Assembly (NCBI GenBank): GCA_037178975.1
Contig: JASJZH010000005.1
Coordinates: 8,084,501-8,148,500, forward strand
DNA from: Oscheius tipulae
Taxonomy: Eukaryota; Nematoda; Chromadorea; Rhabditida; Rhabditidae
DNA: 64,000 nucleotides
Direction of reading: 5' to 3'
Below the pieces are notes generated by a model. The model saw nothing but the letters and a program-made list of their open reading frames with translations, had not been told where the DNA came from and ran no database searches. This document shows, one piece after another, positions 55,501 to 64,000 of this stretch. Each line of letters opens with the position of its first letter. Positions within the stretch are counted from its first letter, which is position 1. The position numbers and the translations under genes were made by a program.

Positions 55501-56146
55501 CAAAAGACTAAAAAGATACCTGCAGATGTCTGACACGTCGAGGAATCGTTTGAAGGACTAGAAAATGATCGGATAGATGCAGTGTGCCCATCAGAGATCG
55601 GCAGTCAGACAAGGCTACGGGAGCATCGCTGTGGGACTTGACTTTGCCCTGAAATTGCATCGTTCATTATCGTTAGGACAAATCCCACCTGATAGTGACA
55701 CTCGTGATGAAGCTCTGAAAGACCCTTATACTCTTGTGCTTGGGTCCCATTCCTGACTACCGATACCAGATGAGGACTCAAGAGACTCTTCGGTCGAAGC
55801 TCCATCTCGTAAGTCTCATCCCATGCCCCGAACCGTAGTCGTAATCGTCCATCGTCTGTTCGGACCCTCTCTGGTCGGATCAGATGGTACTCTGGAACCT
55901 TTAAAAAGAGTCTCAAAGATTTGCTTCAGTACGGACCTGATGTTTTTCCTCGACTCCGAAGACATGCTGCAGCTCTCTTTTGGTTAGTCTGTGATGGAGA
56001 CACTGTAATGTTTGAACTTGTTTCTGAGCCAGTCTCTTCTCTGGATTAGCCAGTTTCAATGTTAGCCGAGCTCGCCCAAGCTCATGATCCTCACCGAAAC
56101 CCCTTTCTTGATTGGCGCAGTCGGTGAACTCTCCGGCCCGGTCCAA
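49565..56146 (-). CDS. ADAMTS metalloprotease with about 13 TSP1 repeats
   Basis: A secreted matrix protease read on the minus strand. Propeptide: ERVRTDDGRLRLRFGAWDET and VVRNGTQAQEYKGLSELHHE (55900-55690). Catalytic exon: CDPLFACSLVEGLHLGRSF (about 53920), then LAHEMGHK split by an intron and HSMGMVHDG (53880-53800), giving HExxHxxxMxHD. RYLMSAVNGAGKTTWSDCS follows. A Cys-rich/spacer region (53680-53050 and 52990-52560) holds ADQQCSYFWG and GSPCGDGQFCVGGSC. TSP1 repeats then run from WAEWSPWSECSVSCGSGG (52500) to WSNWQPWSECLGNCGVSS (49780). I count about 13 WxxWxxCxxxC starts plus a weak central one. The stop at 49565 follows SSTLDTLYQIA; no GON domain is seen. The 5' end is uncertain: ATG 56146 lacks a signal peptide, so an upstream exon is probably missed. 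C. elegans GON-1 is the nearest type by TSP1 number. Confidence 0.85.
51720..51800 (+). repeat. tRNA-like element with T-runs
   Basis: ACATGACGCAGTATGGATTA and TCTCGGGTTCAATCCCTTAG (B box) are followed by AGTTTTCTTTTTG. It lies in an ADAMTS intron. Confidence 0.55.
54150..54232 (+). repeat. tRNA-like element with T-run
   Basis: AAGTGGCGCAGTACCAAGAC and GGGGATCAGATCCACGG (B-box-like) are followed by CACTTTTTAG. It lies in an ADAMTS intron. Confidence 0.55.
54417..54528. repeat. GATC-family hairpin element, copy 5
   Basis: TTAAGACGGCTTTTTCGAG with CCGATGTTCTGCAAATTTG at the left faces CAACTTTGCAGAACATC and CTGTCTTGAC at the right. The outer ends match copy 2. Confidence 0.7.
55400..55485 (+). 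repeat. tRNA-like element, CAGTGCCAAGT subfamily
   Basis: TAGCACAGTGCCAAGTGGCG and TCGAGGTTCAATCTCGA (B box in a perfect stem) are followed by CTCATTTTTGTTTTTCC. It lies in an ADAMTS intron. Confidence 0.62.
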
Positions 56147-59100
56147 GTCGGAGGTCTCTGCTCAGCCTGGGCTCATCAGTATGAACCCTGGTTCAATCCG
56201 ATATTCACCTCGGGACCCATTTTGAAAACTAAGAAAACTAACTGGAGTTTCCCACCAAAAAATGTTAATATTTTGGGTCTCAAGGCCAACAGTCGGGCTG
56301 AGAAGACCAGGGTTTTCGACATCTCTGTCACAATATTCTGGCAACATAACATTGCTGTAGACCTGGCACAAGTAATTTTGATTTTCGAGGCGTAAACCTA
56401 TGCCAAAATATTATAACTAATCCAAAACTAGCGCACAAACTTCTACCCTTGTATTAGTCTGTGGTCTAACGAGTATGTTTTTGGTATCTGATTACGATAA
56501 TCTGCTAGCTGTGTCACACCCTGAGAGCTTCTCTCTGGTCTCTGGAGCGAAACAGAAAAAATCGAAAAGCGACTCGGTTTCTCTAGGAGACATGAAGAGA
56601 GAACGGAGAGAGAACTCGAATTGCAAATAGCCGTCAAGCCGATAATGGTCACAAGCGGCTGTTAGATGGCTCGAGTCTTGTCCCCCGAATCCCGGTTCGG
56701 GAAAAGATGAAAAAGAATTACCTGACAGTGAGGAAGGAGGAGCAGAGGAAACGACAACAACAGCAGCAGCATCTACAGAGGCCCTCGTGTGGTCAGACGG
56801 CTTTTCGGTTCATTGCCGATATGCCGCAGGACCAGTTCGCACGCAATCGCCGCCTGGAAATCACGCACTTTCTCCGAACTTTCTCCATGCCATTCGTGGA
56901 TAAGGAGACAGATGATATAGCATGAGACAGCCCGGGGCGAAAACGAGAAAGAGTTAGAGTGGGGGTGATTTGACGATGGAAAGGGAAGGAGATGGGCACG
57001 GAAAGGATAGCTAGACTGTAGATATAGAGAGACAGAGGGAGAGACAGAGCGTCAGAGAGACAGAGAGCCAATGGGACTGAGAGACAGAGAAACAAGGAGA
57101 GAGATAGAGGGCTATTGGATCATAACCCATTGCCATTTGAAAGAGTACCGGACAAAACGGGAGACCAGTGGCTACTGGTTCACAGAAGGATATGTGAGCG
57201 CGTCAAAAGGGATTAGCCAGGTAGAGTACAGCTGTGGAAAAAGCAACCTGCTTGCATTCGCTGACAAGTTTAGAATAGTTTTCTGCCATTTAGCATCTTT
57301 TCTGCTTATCTTGCTGTTCGACAAGTATATCCAGTTGGCGGACAAGCTTGCGCAAAGTTCATGTCTCTAATAACAAAGAGATTGTATAAACGGGCGACAA
57401 CTGGTATAGGAACAAGGCGTTCTTTGATTGTTTTGACGAGATCGTTATAGAGATATAAAACAGAGACAGAGACAGAGACAGAGACAGAGACAGAGACAGA
57501 GACAGAGACAGAGACAGAGACAGAGACAGAGACAGAGACAGAGACAGAGACAGAGACAGAGACAGAGACAGAGACAGAGACAGAGACAGAGACAGAGACA
57601 GAGACAGAGACAGAGACAGAGACAGAGACAGAGACAGAGACAGAGACAGAGACAGAGACAGAGACAGAGACAGAGACAGAGACAGAGACAGAGACAGAGA
57701 CAGAGACAGAGACAGAGACAGAGACAGAGACAGTATAAAGCATTTCAAACAACATCGATACGAATGGCAGAAGCTTGGAATAGATAGTGTGGATAATAAA
57801 AAGAGGCGCGAGGTAGTGGATCGGGGTCAGCCTGGGGGCCCCCTATTACAGAGACCAGTTTGCAAAGGACAAGCCTTGCCACAGGGCACAAAACTGGACA
57901 AGCGAGGACCGGTCCTCACTATCTTTTGCCATGGCTTCTGTTGCTCATACCCCGGGAATTGGAGAGAAGGATGGTTAGTGGAAGAAAGGACAGGAGAGAG
58001 ACTAGAGCGAACCGGCCCGAAGATCCGAACAGTCCGCGTGGGGGGAAAGAAAAATTAGCTTGTTTCTGGATTTCGAGAGGCCAATTTGCCTCTTCTCGAC
58101 AATGTTCAAAAGGCAAAGAAAAGTACAGGCAGGTGTCGGTCTCACCGCTTAGACAGCCTACGGCGCCCGTTTTTCGGAGAGAGATTTGGCAGAAAGATGC
58201 GTGATCTGCCAGGCGGAAAGCCCGTTTAGTGACTCATAGTATAGCCTCGAGCACAGTGACAGAGTCGTCTAGGGACTTTTGTACACAGGAAAGTGAAAAC
58301 AGAAGGCGAAAGTGTCCCTTGCCGACTACAGTTTTTGAGAAAGGGGGCTGAGCGCCTGACTGACGCCCAGCAAGCTTTTGGGAGGGCCTCCTCTTTGATC
58401 GTGGCGCTGTAAAAGTCTTCTGAAACGAGATCTTTTCAACGGGAACTGAGTCAACACACGCGAGACCACTCGCAGGCTGGCCACTCCAAATCTTTGCAAG
58501 TAATAAGGTAGTGGTGGTCATAAATGTTAGGCCAGGTTTCAGGAGACATGTTTTGTCTTAAAGAATTTGATTCGGAAAGCATTCTAACCGTTTTTAACTT
58601 GAATTTCAGAACAGTTGCCACCCATTCATTTCAGGAATAATTCACCCGCGTTCGGCATACCAGCTCTTTTTGTCAGACAGGACAACGTGAGTTCCAACTA
58701 CTATTGCGAGAGACTCTCTTATTTCAATGTCATCTTGTTAGCCTAAACTGCATCTGTTAGCATGTTCCCGCTAAAGCTACGAGACTAGGCTAAAGTTCTG
58801 CTCCGTCGCTCTGTCAATGTCAATTTGTCACCCTCTTCTGTCAGTCTCTGTCTCTCTTATATAAAATACCCTTCCCAGCTTGACTCGATCAACGTCTTTC
58901 TCTCAAAGTTGTGCTGTCTTCGCTCTGTCATTTTGTCAAGGACAACTTGTCAATTTATCCCTGTGAAATCTCTTCTGTCCCAGCTGTTATGGCAAAGCGA
59001 GATGCCACTCTTGTTGCCCGACGATTTCTGTGAAAAGTATGTTGTAACCTTTTGTGTGCTCCAACTTGTACCTTTTTTGGTAAATCTCTGTACTTTCTGT

Positions 59101-59390
59101 GGGAATTTTCCTGTCACCGTTGTCAACCAGACCCTGTCGATCTGTTTCTATCAAAGTAACCATGTGAGCAGGAGTTCTCTCAACAACTTGTATTACGAAA
59201 ACTGCCTAATGTCAGAATCTATCCTGTCAATTAGCCACCATAGATCATAGCTTCTAGACAGTAGAGAGCGCTCAATAGGGCTCTCAAAACTAGCTGACCC
59301 CTCGCGTGGATATTGTTTTCTTGACAGTCGAGAGGTGACCCCCATCGATTCCCGCCGAAGGTCTCGTCCATTCTTTCAAGTATCTCATCT
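56147..59390. other. Repeat-rich intergenic region
   Basis: It contains a decayed tRNA-like B box (CGGTTCGGG near 56690), the GAGACA microsatellite (57461) and TGTC-rich sequence (58800-59250). A plus-strand open frame at 56707-56925 encodes 72 aa (a Gln-rich start, then IADMPQDQFARNRRLEITHF). It has no known relative and no clear splice partners, so it may be a real exon or chance. Confidence 0.35.
57461..57733 (+). repeat. (GAGACA)n microsatellite, about 45 units
   Basis: A perfect hexamer array of 273 bp. It yields artificial Ser-Val and Ser-Leu open frames on the minus strand, which I do not treat as genes. Confidence 0.97.
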
Positions 59391-61307
59391 ATGGGTGGAC
59401 CGCTGGCTTTTCATCGTATACTCTTCCTTGTTCTCAATGGATTCTTGGCCTATAAGATTGGAAAACGATTGATCTATACTTTTGAGACAGTACCGGAGGA
59501 TATTGAGTGAGTTTGCTTGCAATCTGGAAAACACCTCTTAGTTCTTATGAGCTCGATTGGAAGAAGGTCAACTTGAAGGAGCCGCCAAGATTGCAGTCTG
59601 CTGCTGCGGAGAGAATGCGACTGAATGAGCTTTTAGCAGTCAAAACGTATGACTGCAAAAAAAAGTTGACGCTGGGAGATGGCTTCGAAAAGTATGTGCT
59701 TTGTGCCGAGTTCGGGCCCTTCAAGTGAGCCGTACAGACCTTTTTAATCCTTTCCAAAGAACTGCAGCCTCAATTTCTGGAGACAAATCAGCGGCTGGTG
59801 ACCTTGAACAGCAGATCTCAGCCCAGAACTGGATACTTTTCACACCGGAAGGGAGTAGTGTGGTCGAAAAACTATCTGGTTCGACTCTTTTCTAGAGAAG
59901 TATGGATCTGATTTAGGAGACGTGGAAGTGAACTTTTTCACAGAACTGGAGGAATGGCACAATTGGCATACTTGGGATCTGGAACAGGTCAGTTTTTACA
60001 TCAGTATAGCAAGCCTTTGATAAATGCTCCTCCAGTCATGTACGTTGCAAAGGCGACGCGCCTGTTTCCCAGATAGCGCAGTCGGTAAGAGATCCGACTA
60101 CGGAACCAAACATGGCGGATTCGATCCCCGTAGTCTACGAAACTTTTGTCTTTCCAGTGAGAACGTTTGATAGCACTAACTTCAGGTTCTGAAAGGCAGA
60201 CGTCTGGACGTGGCCAAGTTTGACCTGTACACCAGCCACTTCGACAGTCATGATCAACCCGACGTGGTTCGGAAACTCGTCGGAACTGTGAGTCATCCCT
60301 ATAGTGAGTCAGAGACCTTGATAGATGACGTCGGCCAAGCAGCTGCTTCTCACGATACGGCCAGGGGACACCGAGAAAGTCGTTTGGAAATGGTACAACC
60401 TTTTCTACTGGCTCTTTTTTGAGCACAACTATGCCGTGGTTGGAGCAATTCCGAATGGAGTCTGCGGAGCGAATCCCAGAAAATGCCAGTACCGTGTCAG
60501 CTTGGCCAAAGTTGCAGATTCTGACATGAAAAGTGCACCGGTTTTTGGATTAGGTACATTTCTTCTTACTCTCCTGTCTCTGTCTCTTCAAAAATGCTCT
60601 TTCATGCTCTCCGCTGGAAGAAAAGCGTCGTCTGCTTAAATTCATTGAAGAGGGATCTGGAAAGTGTATTGAGAAGCTTTGTCTGGAAGAGGTCGAAACC
60701 CGGCACACTGTAGTCCTGGTTAAGAGCCACGATCCTTCCTTCCCTCCTAAAGACAGTACTTTAGAGAGTTTAGAATCTTTCAAAAAGATATACATCGTAT
60801 CCCCTGACTCTCTAAGGTAAGAGTTCTTCAATTAAAGTTGAACAGTTTCAGAACAACGACTATCAAAATGACTCATCTGCCTTATGTCGTGACCAGTTTG
60901 AATGTGACGGATGACAGATATGGGAGACTGAGCACTCTAGGTATGTACTCCCGTAAAAGCTCTAGTCGAAGCCTATGGCGTACTATAAAAACTTTTCCAC
61001 TATCTCCTCTTAAGAAACAGGTCGTTTTTCAGATGACATCGTGCAAACAGTCGATAGACAGATTGATCTCCTCATTTTGGATTTGGATGGAGCCGAGTGG
61101 GAGCTCCTCTCACAGCTGATCACTATTACAAAGAAGGTGGAACAAATCTCAATTCGTGGGCGAATCTTTCCCGAGGAGAACGAGAACTACCGAAAATTTT
61201 ACTGGCAGCTGTATCGTCTAACCAAACTTGGTTTCGGGCTCAGCATGGGTCAAGTGTCCGATCCATATTACTCTATTGTTTTTAAGAAGATCAGGAAGAC
61301 AGAGTAA
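59391..61307 (+). CDS. Membrane-anchored FkbM/METTL24-like protein
   Basis: ATG 59391 gives MGGPLAFHRILFLVLNGFLA, a signal anchor of type II topology. The exons that follow encode ELDWKKVNLKEPPRLQSAAA (59532-59692), VEVNFFTELEEWHNWHTWD (59917-59988), RLDVAKFDLYTSHFDSHDQP (60187-60288), KWYNLFYWLFFEHNYAVVGA to FGLG (60365-60553), a Cys/Glu-rich segment (60607-60821) and a last exon with DLLILDLDGAEWELLSQLI, KKVEQISIRGRIF and KFYWQLYRLTKLGFGLSM, to the stop at 61305-61307. LDLDGAEWELL resembles the IDIEGAE block of FkbM-type methyltransferases and METTL24. A classical SAM-binding GxGxG loop is not obvious, so enzymatic activity is uncertain. A poly(A) signal overlaps the stop (TAATAAAC). The exon joins in 59.7-59.9 kb are unclear. 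Confidence 0.55.
60066..60152 (+). repeat. tRNA-like element with T-run
   Basis: AGATAGCGCAGTCGGTAAGA, GATCCGACTACGGAACC and GCGGATTCGATCCCCGTAG (B box) are followed by AAACTTTTGTCTTTCC. This is among the best-preserved copies. It lies in an intron of the FkbM-like gene. Confidence 0.62.
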
Positions 61308-61496
61308 TAAACACTTCCTAGAGACACAGGTAGATACACTATAGGTATAGGCCCCCGAATTCCGAGCAAGATGACAAGGTAGGCATGGTCGAACGGGCCG
61401 ATAAGCCCGGGTCGGCGCGTGTGTAAGCAGCGTGCACTCCAGCCCGGGATTTGCCTCGGGACTTGTTTAAATTTTTAGTAGATAAACATTCAGTTG

Positions 61497-61775
61497 GCGA
61501 TGAGGAATTTGCTCGAACTTGTTTCTTTGGATCGATGGGACATGTCATGTATAGCTGCTTTCTCTCTTTTTCATTTCTCTAGATCCAACTGCTACTGTAG
61601 AGTCGACCCGCAGATGGACAAAGAAAGCATGAGAAGCGTGGAAACAGCTTGCATTGTCTGCAGTAGTCTACTCGATTCATGGGGCGAGAAGTACCTACGT
61701 TCTGAGGGGACGAAAGTGCTAGTCTGGATTGCCAAGTTTGGTTAAAGACTCTTAGACTTGACTTGTCATGGCGCT
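61497..61775 (-). repeat. PCCA-leader-derived repeat, copy 3 (decayed)
   Basis: It is alignable to copies 1 and 2 throughout. The minus strand retains MTCPIDP and CAAGCTGTTTCC-type leader codons, but indels and stops break the frame. It shares TGGATTGCCAAGTTTGGT with copy 2. Confidence 0.7.
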
Positions 61776-61847
61776 CATATTTTTACGATGACAAAGGCAT
61801 AAAGTTTACTAGAGATACACCCGTGTAGATACATGATATGTACAGGA

Positions 61848-64000
61848 CTAGCCCCTAATTCCGAGCAAATTGACACAGTCTCGAAGCGGATTTACAACTG
61901 GGGCCTTGGTGGGAACGCCTTCGTCCAATGTACCATAATAGTCCTCGGATCCCTTTTTCTCACCGGATCCGTCAGCCGTCTTCGTCGTGGTACTTTCGGT
62001 CAGCTCGTCGTAGTAGTCTCTCTTCGAGCGGACCTTGTCTACTTCAAAGTCTTCGTAGTCTAATACAGCTTCCGATCTCTTCATTCGGATTACCTCGTTC
62101 TGAAACTTTATCTTTCCTTGGCTGTTTACAAAGGAGACCCCAAAGACATTGCATACTCATAATCGATGCAGAAGCTTCTTTCGCAGCGCAACCTCTACTC
62201 GGCGAACAAAAGAAGCAGGCAAGACCGTTTGGGGGTGCAACTCCATAGCTTTTTAGTTGGGAATTCCAAGAAATAACCCCGACTTCCAAGGCTTCACCCT
62301 ACAGTTCAACTTACCGTGTCAACCCTCCCCGGGGGCCCGAACACGTATTTGTTCGTCGGGAAGAAAAGACCCTTGTCCAGGTCGTGCATTTTCAGTCCGG
62401 GGAAGACCAAGGAGGGGATGGTTGGGAAGGCCAGAGGAGGGGCTGTCGGTGGTGATGGAGGAGCTATTGGTAGGATCGGGAAGAAGAGATTCGGAAGGCC
62501 GGGGTTGACCGGGGGCGGTGTCAGACTGGCGACCAGGTCATTTCTGACCTCATACATTTGTGGGTCTAAATCTTCTTCAGCAGTCAGATGATCTTAAACA
62601 AACCATTCTGCGGTTGTGCCGGGTGACTGCTCCATGTCTGGGAGCCAATAGCCGCCTTGACACTATTAGTAGCAGGAATGGAGGTATAGTCGTCGTCCAG
62701 GACCTCGTTGTTCTTGTCCCTTTCGATTGGAATCGGTATCGGCTCGCTCTGCACATTCTTCGCGCCCTGCTCCTTTGGCTCCTCGATCGTGGTTATGAAT
62801 CTGAATTTGGAGTGGATCCAAAAGGTACGGGGTGCGTCATGTGCGGCATGTGTATGGGCAAGGGTCAGGAAGTAAAACATGCCAGACTCTATCGAGGAGT
62901 AGGCGACAATTCAAATGAATCAGGCCCGTCTGTGTCCAGACTGCTTGGAAGGAAAACTTTCTCTCGTTTTAGACCGAAGAGATGAATTGACAAGGAAAGA
63001 GTGAGAATTTCAATGCGTTTGTGTGTATATCTACGTTTTCGGGTCGTTTTTGACATCAGAGTAGTTTTCGACGTGGAGTCGATTAAACTTCGAAGTTATA
63101 GAAATGCGTGTAAAGAGCCGAAAAATATGAAAAAAAAAAAATGCGATTTGAGAGAAGTTTGTCGCGGGACCCGATTTGAAAGCGCGTTCGGCCTTCCACT
63201 CATAATGACAGCGTCCTTTTAACACGAAGCCCGCGCATCAGAGAAACACGGTCAGCGTCCTAGACTTATAGAATCCCCCCACCTGACAGGTTATACTCAA
63301 ATTTGGACAGGAGATACCTGAGACCGATTCACTGTATTACTGATACTGGTAGGTAGCAGCTATTTGAGGACAGAATGAGTATGAGAGAGATGGAGGGACG
63401 AAGAGACAAGGATTCTAATATCTCTTCGTACCAAAGGATTGGTGTCCTGCTGACCGAGTGAGCAGTGCTATAGGCCAGGTTCGTAACTGTAGCATATACC
63501 CTGTCTCACCTGTCAATGAGTTGAAAGCCTTTCGAAAAGAGTTTACATTCGTCTGCACCCATTCCCTGTTCTCTACAGACGGCATCGATTGCCTCCGGAT
63601 TACTGAAATACTGATCAATAATTCTTTCAAACCTTTAGTACCTGCTCACAGCCTGTCGTAGCTTCTTATCCGAAAGAATCTGGGCTCCCAGTTGAAGATT
63701 ACTGAACGCCTGGTCTTTTTTGAAGTTTTCGGCCGAGCAGGACAGAAATTGGCAGATCCTGTAACCTTGTTTTTGGAAAGTTAATTGTAGTAGGCTACCT
63801 GCTATTGCCTCTGCAGAAAGGCAAGTCATCTAGCGGAGTCTTCACCCTCGAACCCAGAATGCTCGAAGCTCGTCTGTCACTGGCTGACGGCTCCAGTTGT
63901 TTCGGGACCATGGCGTCATTTTGCAGCGGGGCCGAAGTGTCGAAGATGGGTCTGACCAGGGACAGAGCCCTGGTTATTATGTCATCGATGGACACTGGAA
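61848..64000 (-). CDS. Unrecognised probably secreted cysteine-containing protein, 5' end outside window
   Basis: Minus-strand exons: 63995-63811 (DDIITRALSLVRPIFDTSAP to PFCRGNSR); 63761-63655 (ICQFLSCSAENFKKDQAFSN and LGAQILSDKKLRQAVS); 63618-63512 (PEAIDAVCREQGMGADECKL and FSKGFQLID); 62832-62660 (FITTIEEPKEQGAKNVQSE, then an Asp/Glu-rich stretch); 62562-62313 (Pro-rich, FPILPIAPPSPPTAPPL); 62104-61848 (RSKRDYYDELTESTTTK to NLLGIRG). The first three joins keep phase exactly. The spaced Cys pairs suggest a small secreted helical domain. I do not know the family. The link across 63.5-62.8 kb and the last join are inference. Confidence 0.5.

Noticed and set aside
56707-56925. 72-aa Gln-rich open frame as a confident gene
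   Set aside because: No splice partners, promoter context or recognised family; kept only as a note within the intergenic entry.
57306-57755. Long Ser-Val and Ser-Leu open frames on the minus strand
   Set aside because: They are the three-frame translation of the GAGACA hexamer array, which has no stop codon in these frames.

Overview
The window looks like nuclear DNA of a nematode, or a close ecdysozoan relative. Introns are mostly 40-60 bp with TTTCAG-type acceptors and genes are closely packed. The gene families also fit a worm: a WAGO-like Argonaute with a decayed slicer site, an astacin protease with a C-terminal ShK domain, a signal peptide-CTLD-CTLD-CUB-CUB lectin, and an ADAMTS with a long thrombospondin tail. 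Gene models were built by eye from splice signals and protein similarity, so exon edges are approximate.

Layout. 0-4.3 kb: Argonaute (+). 4.8-7.1 kb: an unrecognised gene start, fragments and a repeat. 7.5-14.3 kb: a long Asn/Gly/Ser-rich secreted protein (+) whose large central intron hosts two minus-strand loci. 14.4-17.7 kb: astacin protease (+). 18.6-24.9 kb: Na+/H+ exchanger (-) carrying a complete-looking Ginger-like DNA transposon in one intron. 25.9-31.9 kb: CSB/ERCC6 helicase (-). 32.4-34.4 kb: AGPAT-type acyltransferase (-). 34.8-37.8 kb: RNA polymerase II subunit RPB11 and, 24 nt downstream, the Pol II nuclear-import factor IWR1/SLC7A6OS (+). 38.7-41.5 kb: DNase II (+). 41.9-42.8 kb: a broken, 5'-truncated DLST copy (-). 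42.8-44.5 kb: inverted and direct duplications derived from the neighbouring lectin locus. 44.5-48.4 kb: C-type lectin/CUB gene (+). 49.6-56.1 kb: ADAMTS (-). 57.5 kb: a pure GAGACA microsatellite. 59.4-61.3 kb: membrane-anchored FkbM/METTL24-like protein (+). 61.8-64 kb: unknown cysteine-containing protein (-), running off the window.

The repeats are the most distinctive part. (1) A Ginger-like element with TGTTGCAG ends, TATA flanks and arrays of GAACTAGTTC palindromes, plus a 613-bp nearly perfect palindrome with the same ends inside IWR1. (2) About twenty tRNA-shaped sequences with B-box-like motifs, many followed by a TTTTTGTCTT-like run. (3) Three copies of a repeat that contains the mitochondrial leader and first residues of a propionyl-CoA carboxylase alpha-like protein. 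(4) About 100-bp hairpins centred on GATC. (5) Elements bounded by GCGCACCAACT inverted repeats. (6) A mariner-like MITE that supplies a 5' splice site in the CSB gene. I propose no single pathway linking all genes; RPB11-IWR1 is the only pair with an obvious shared job.
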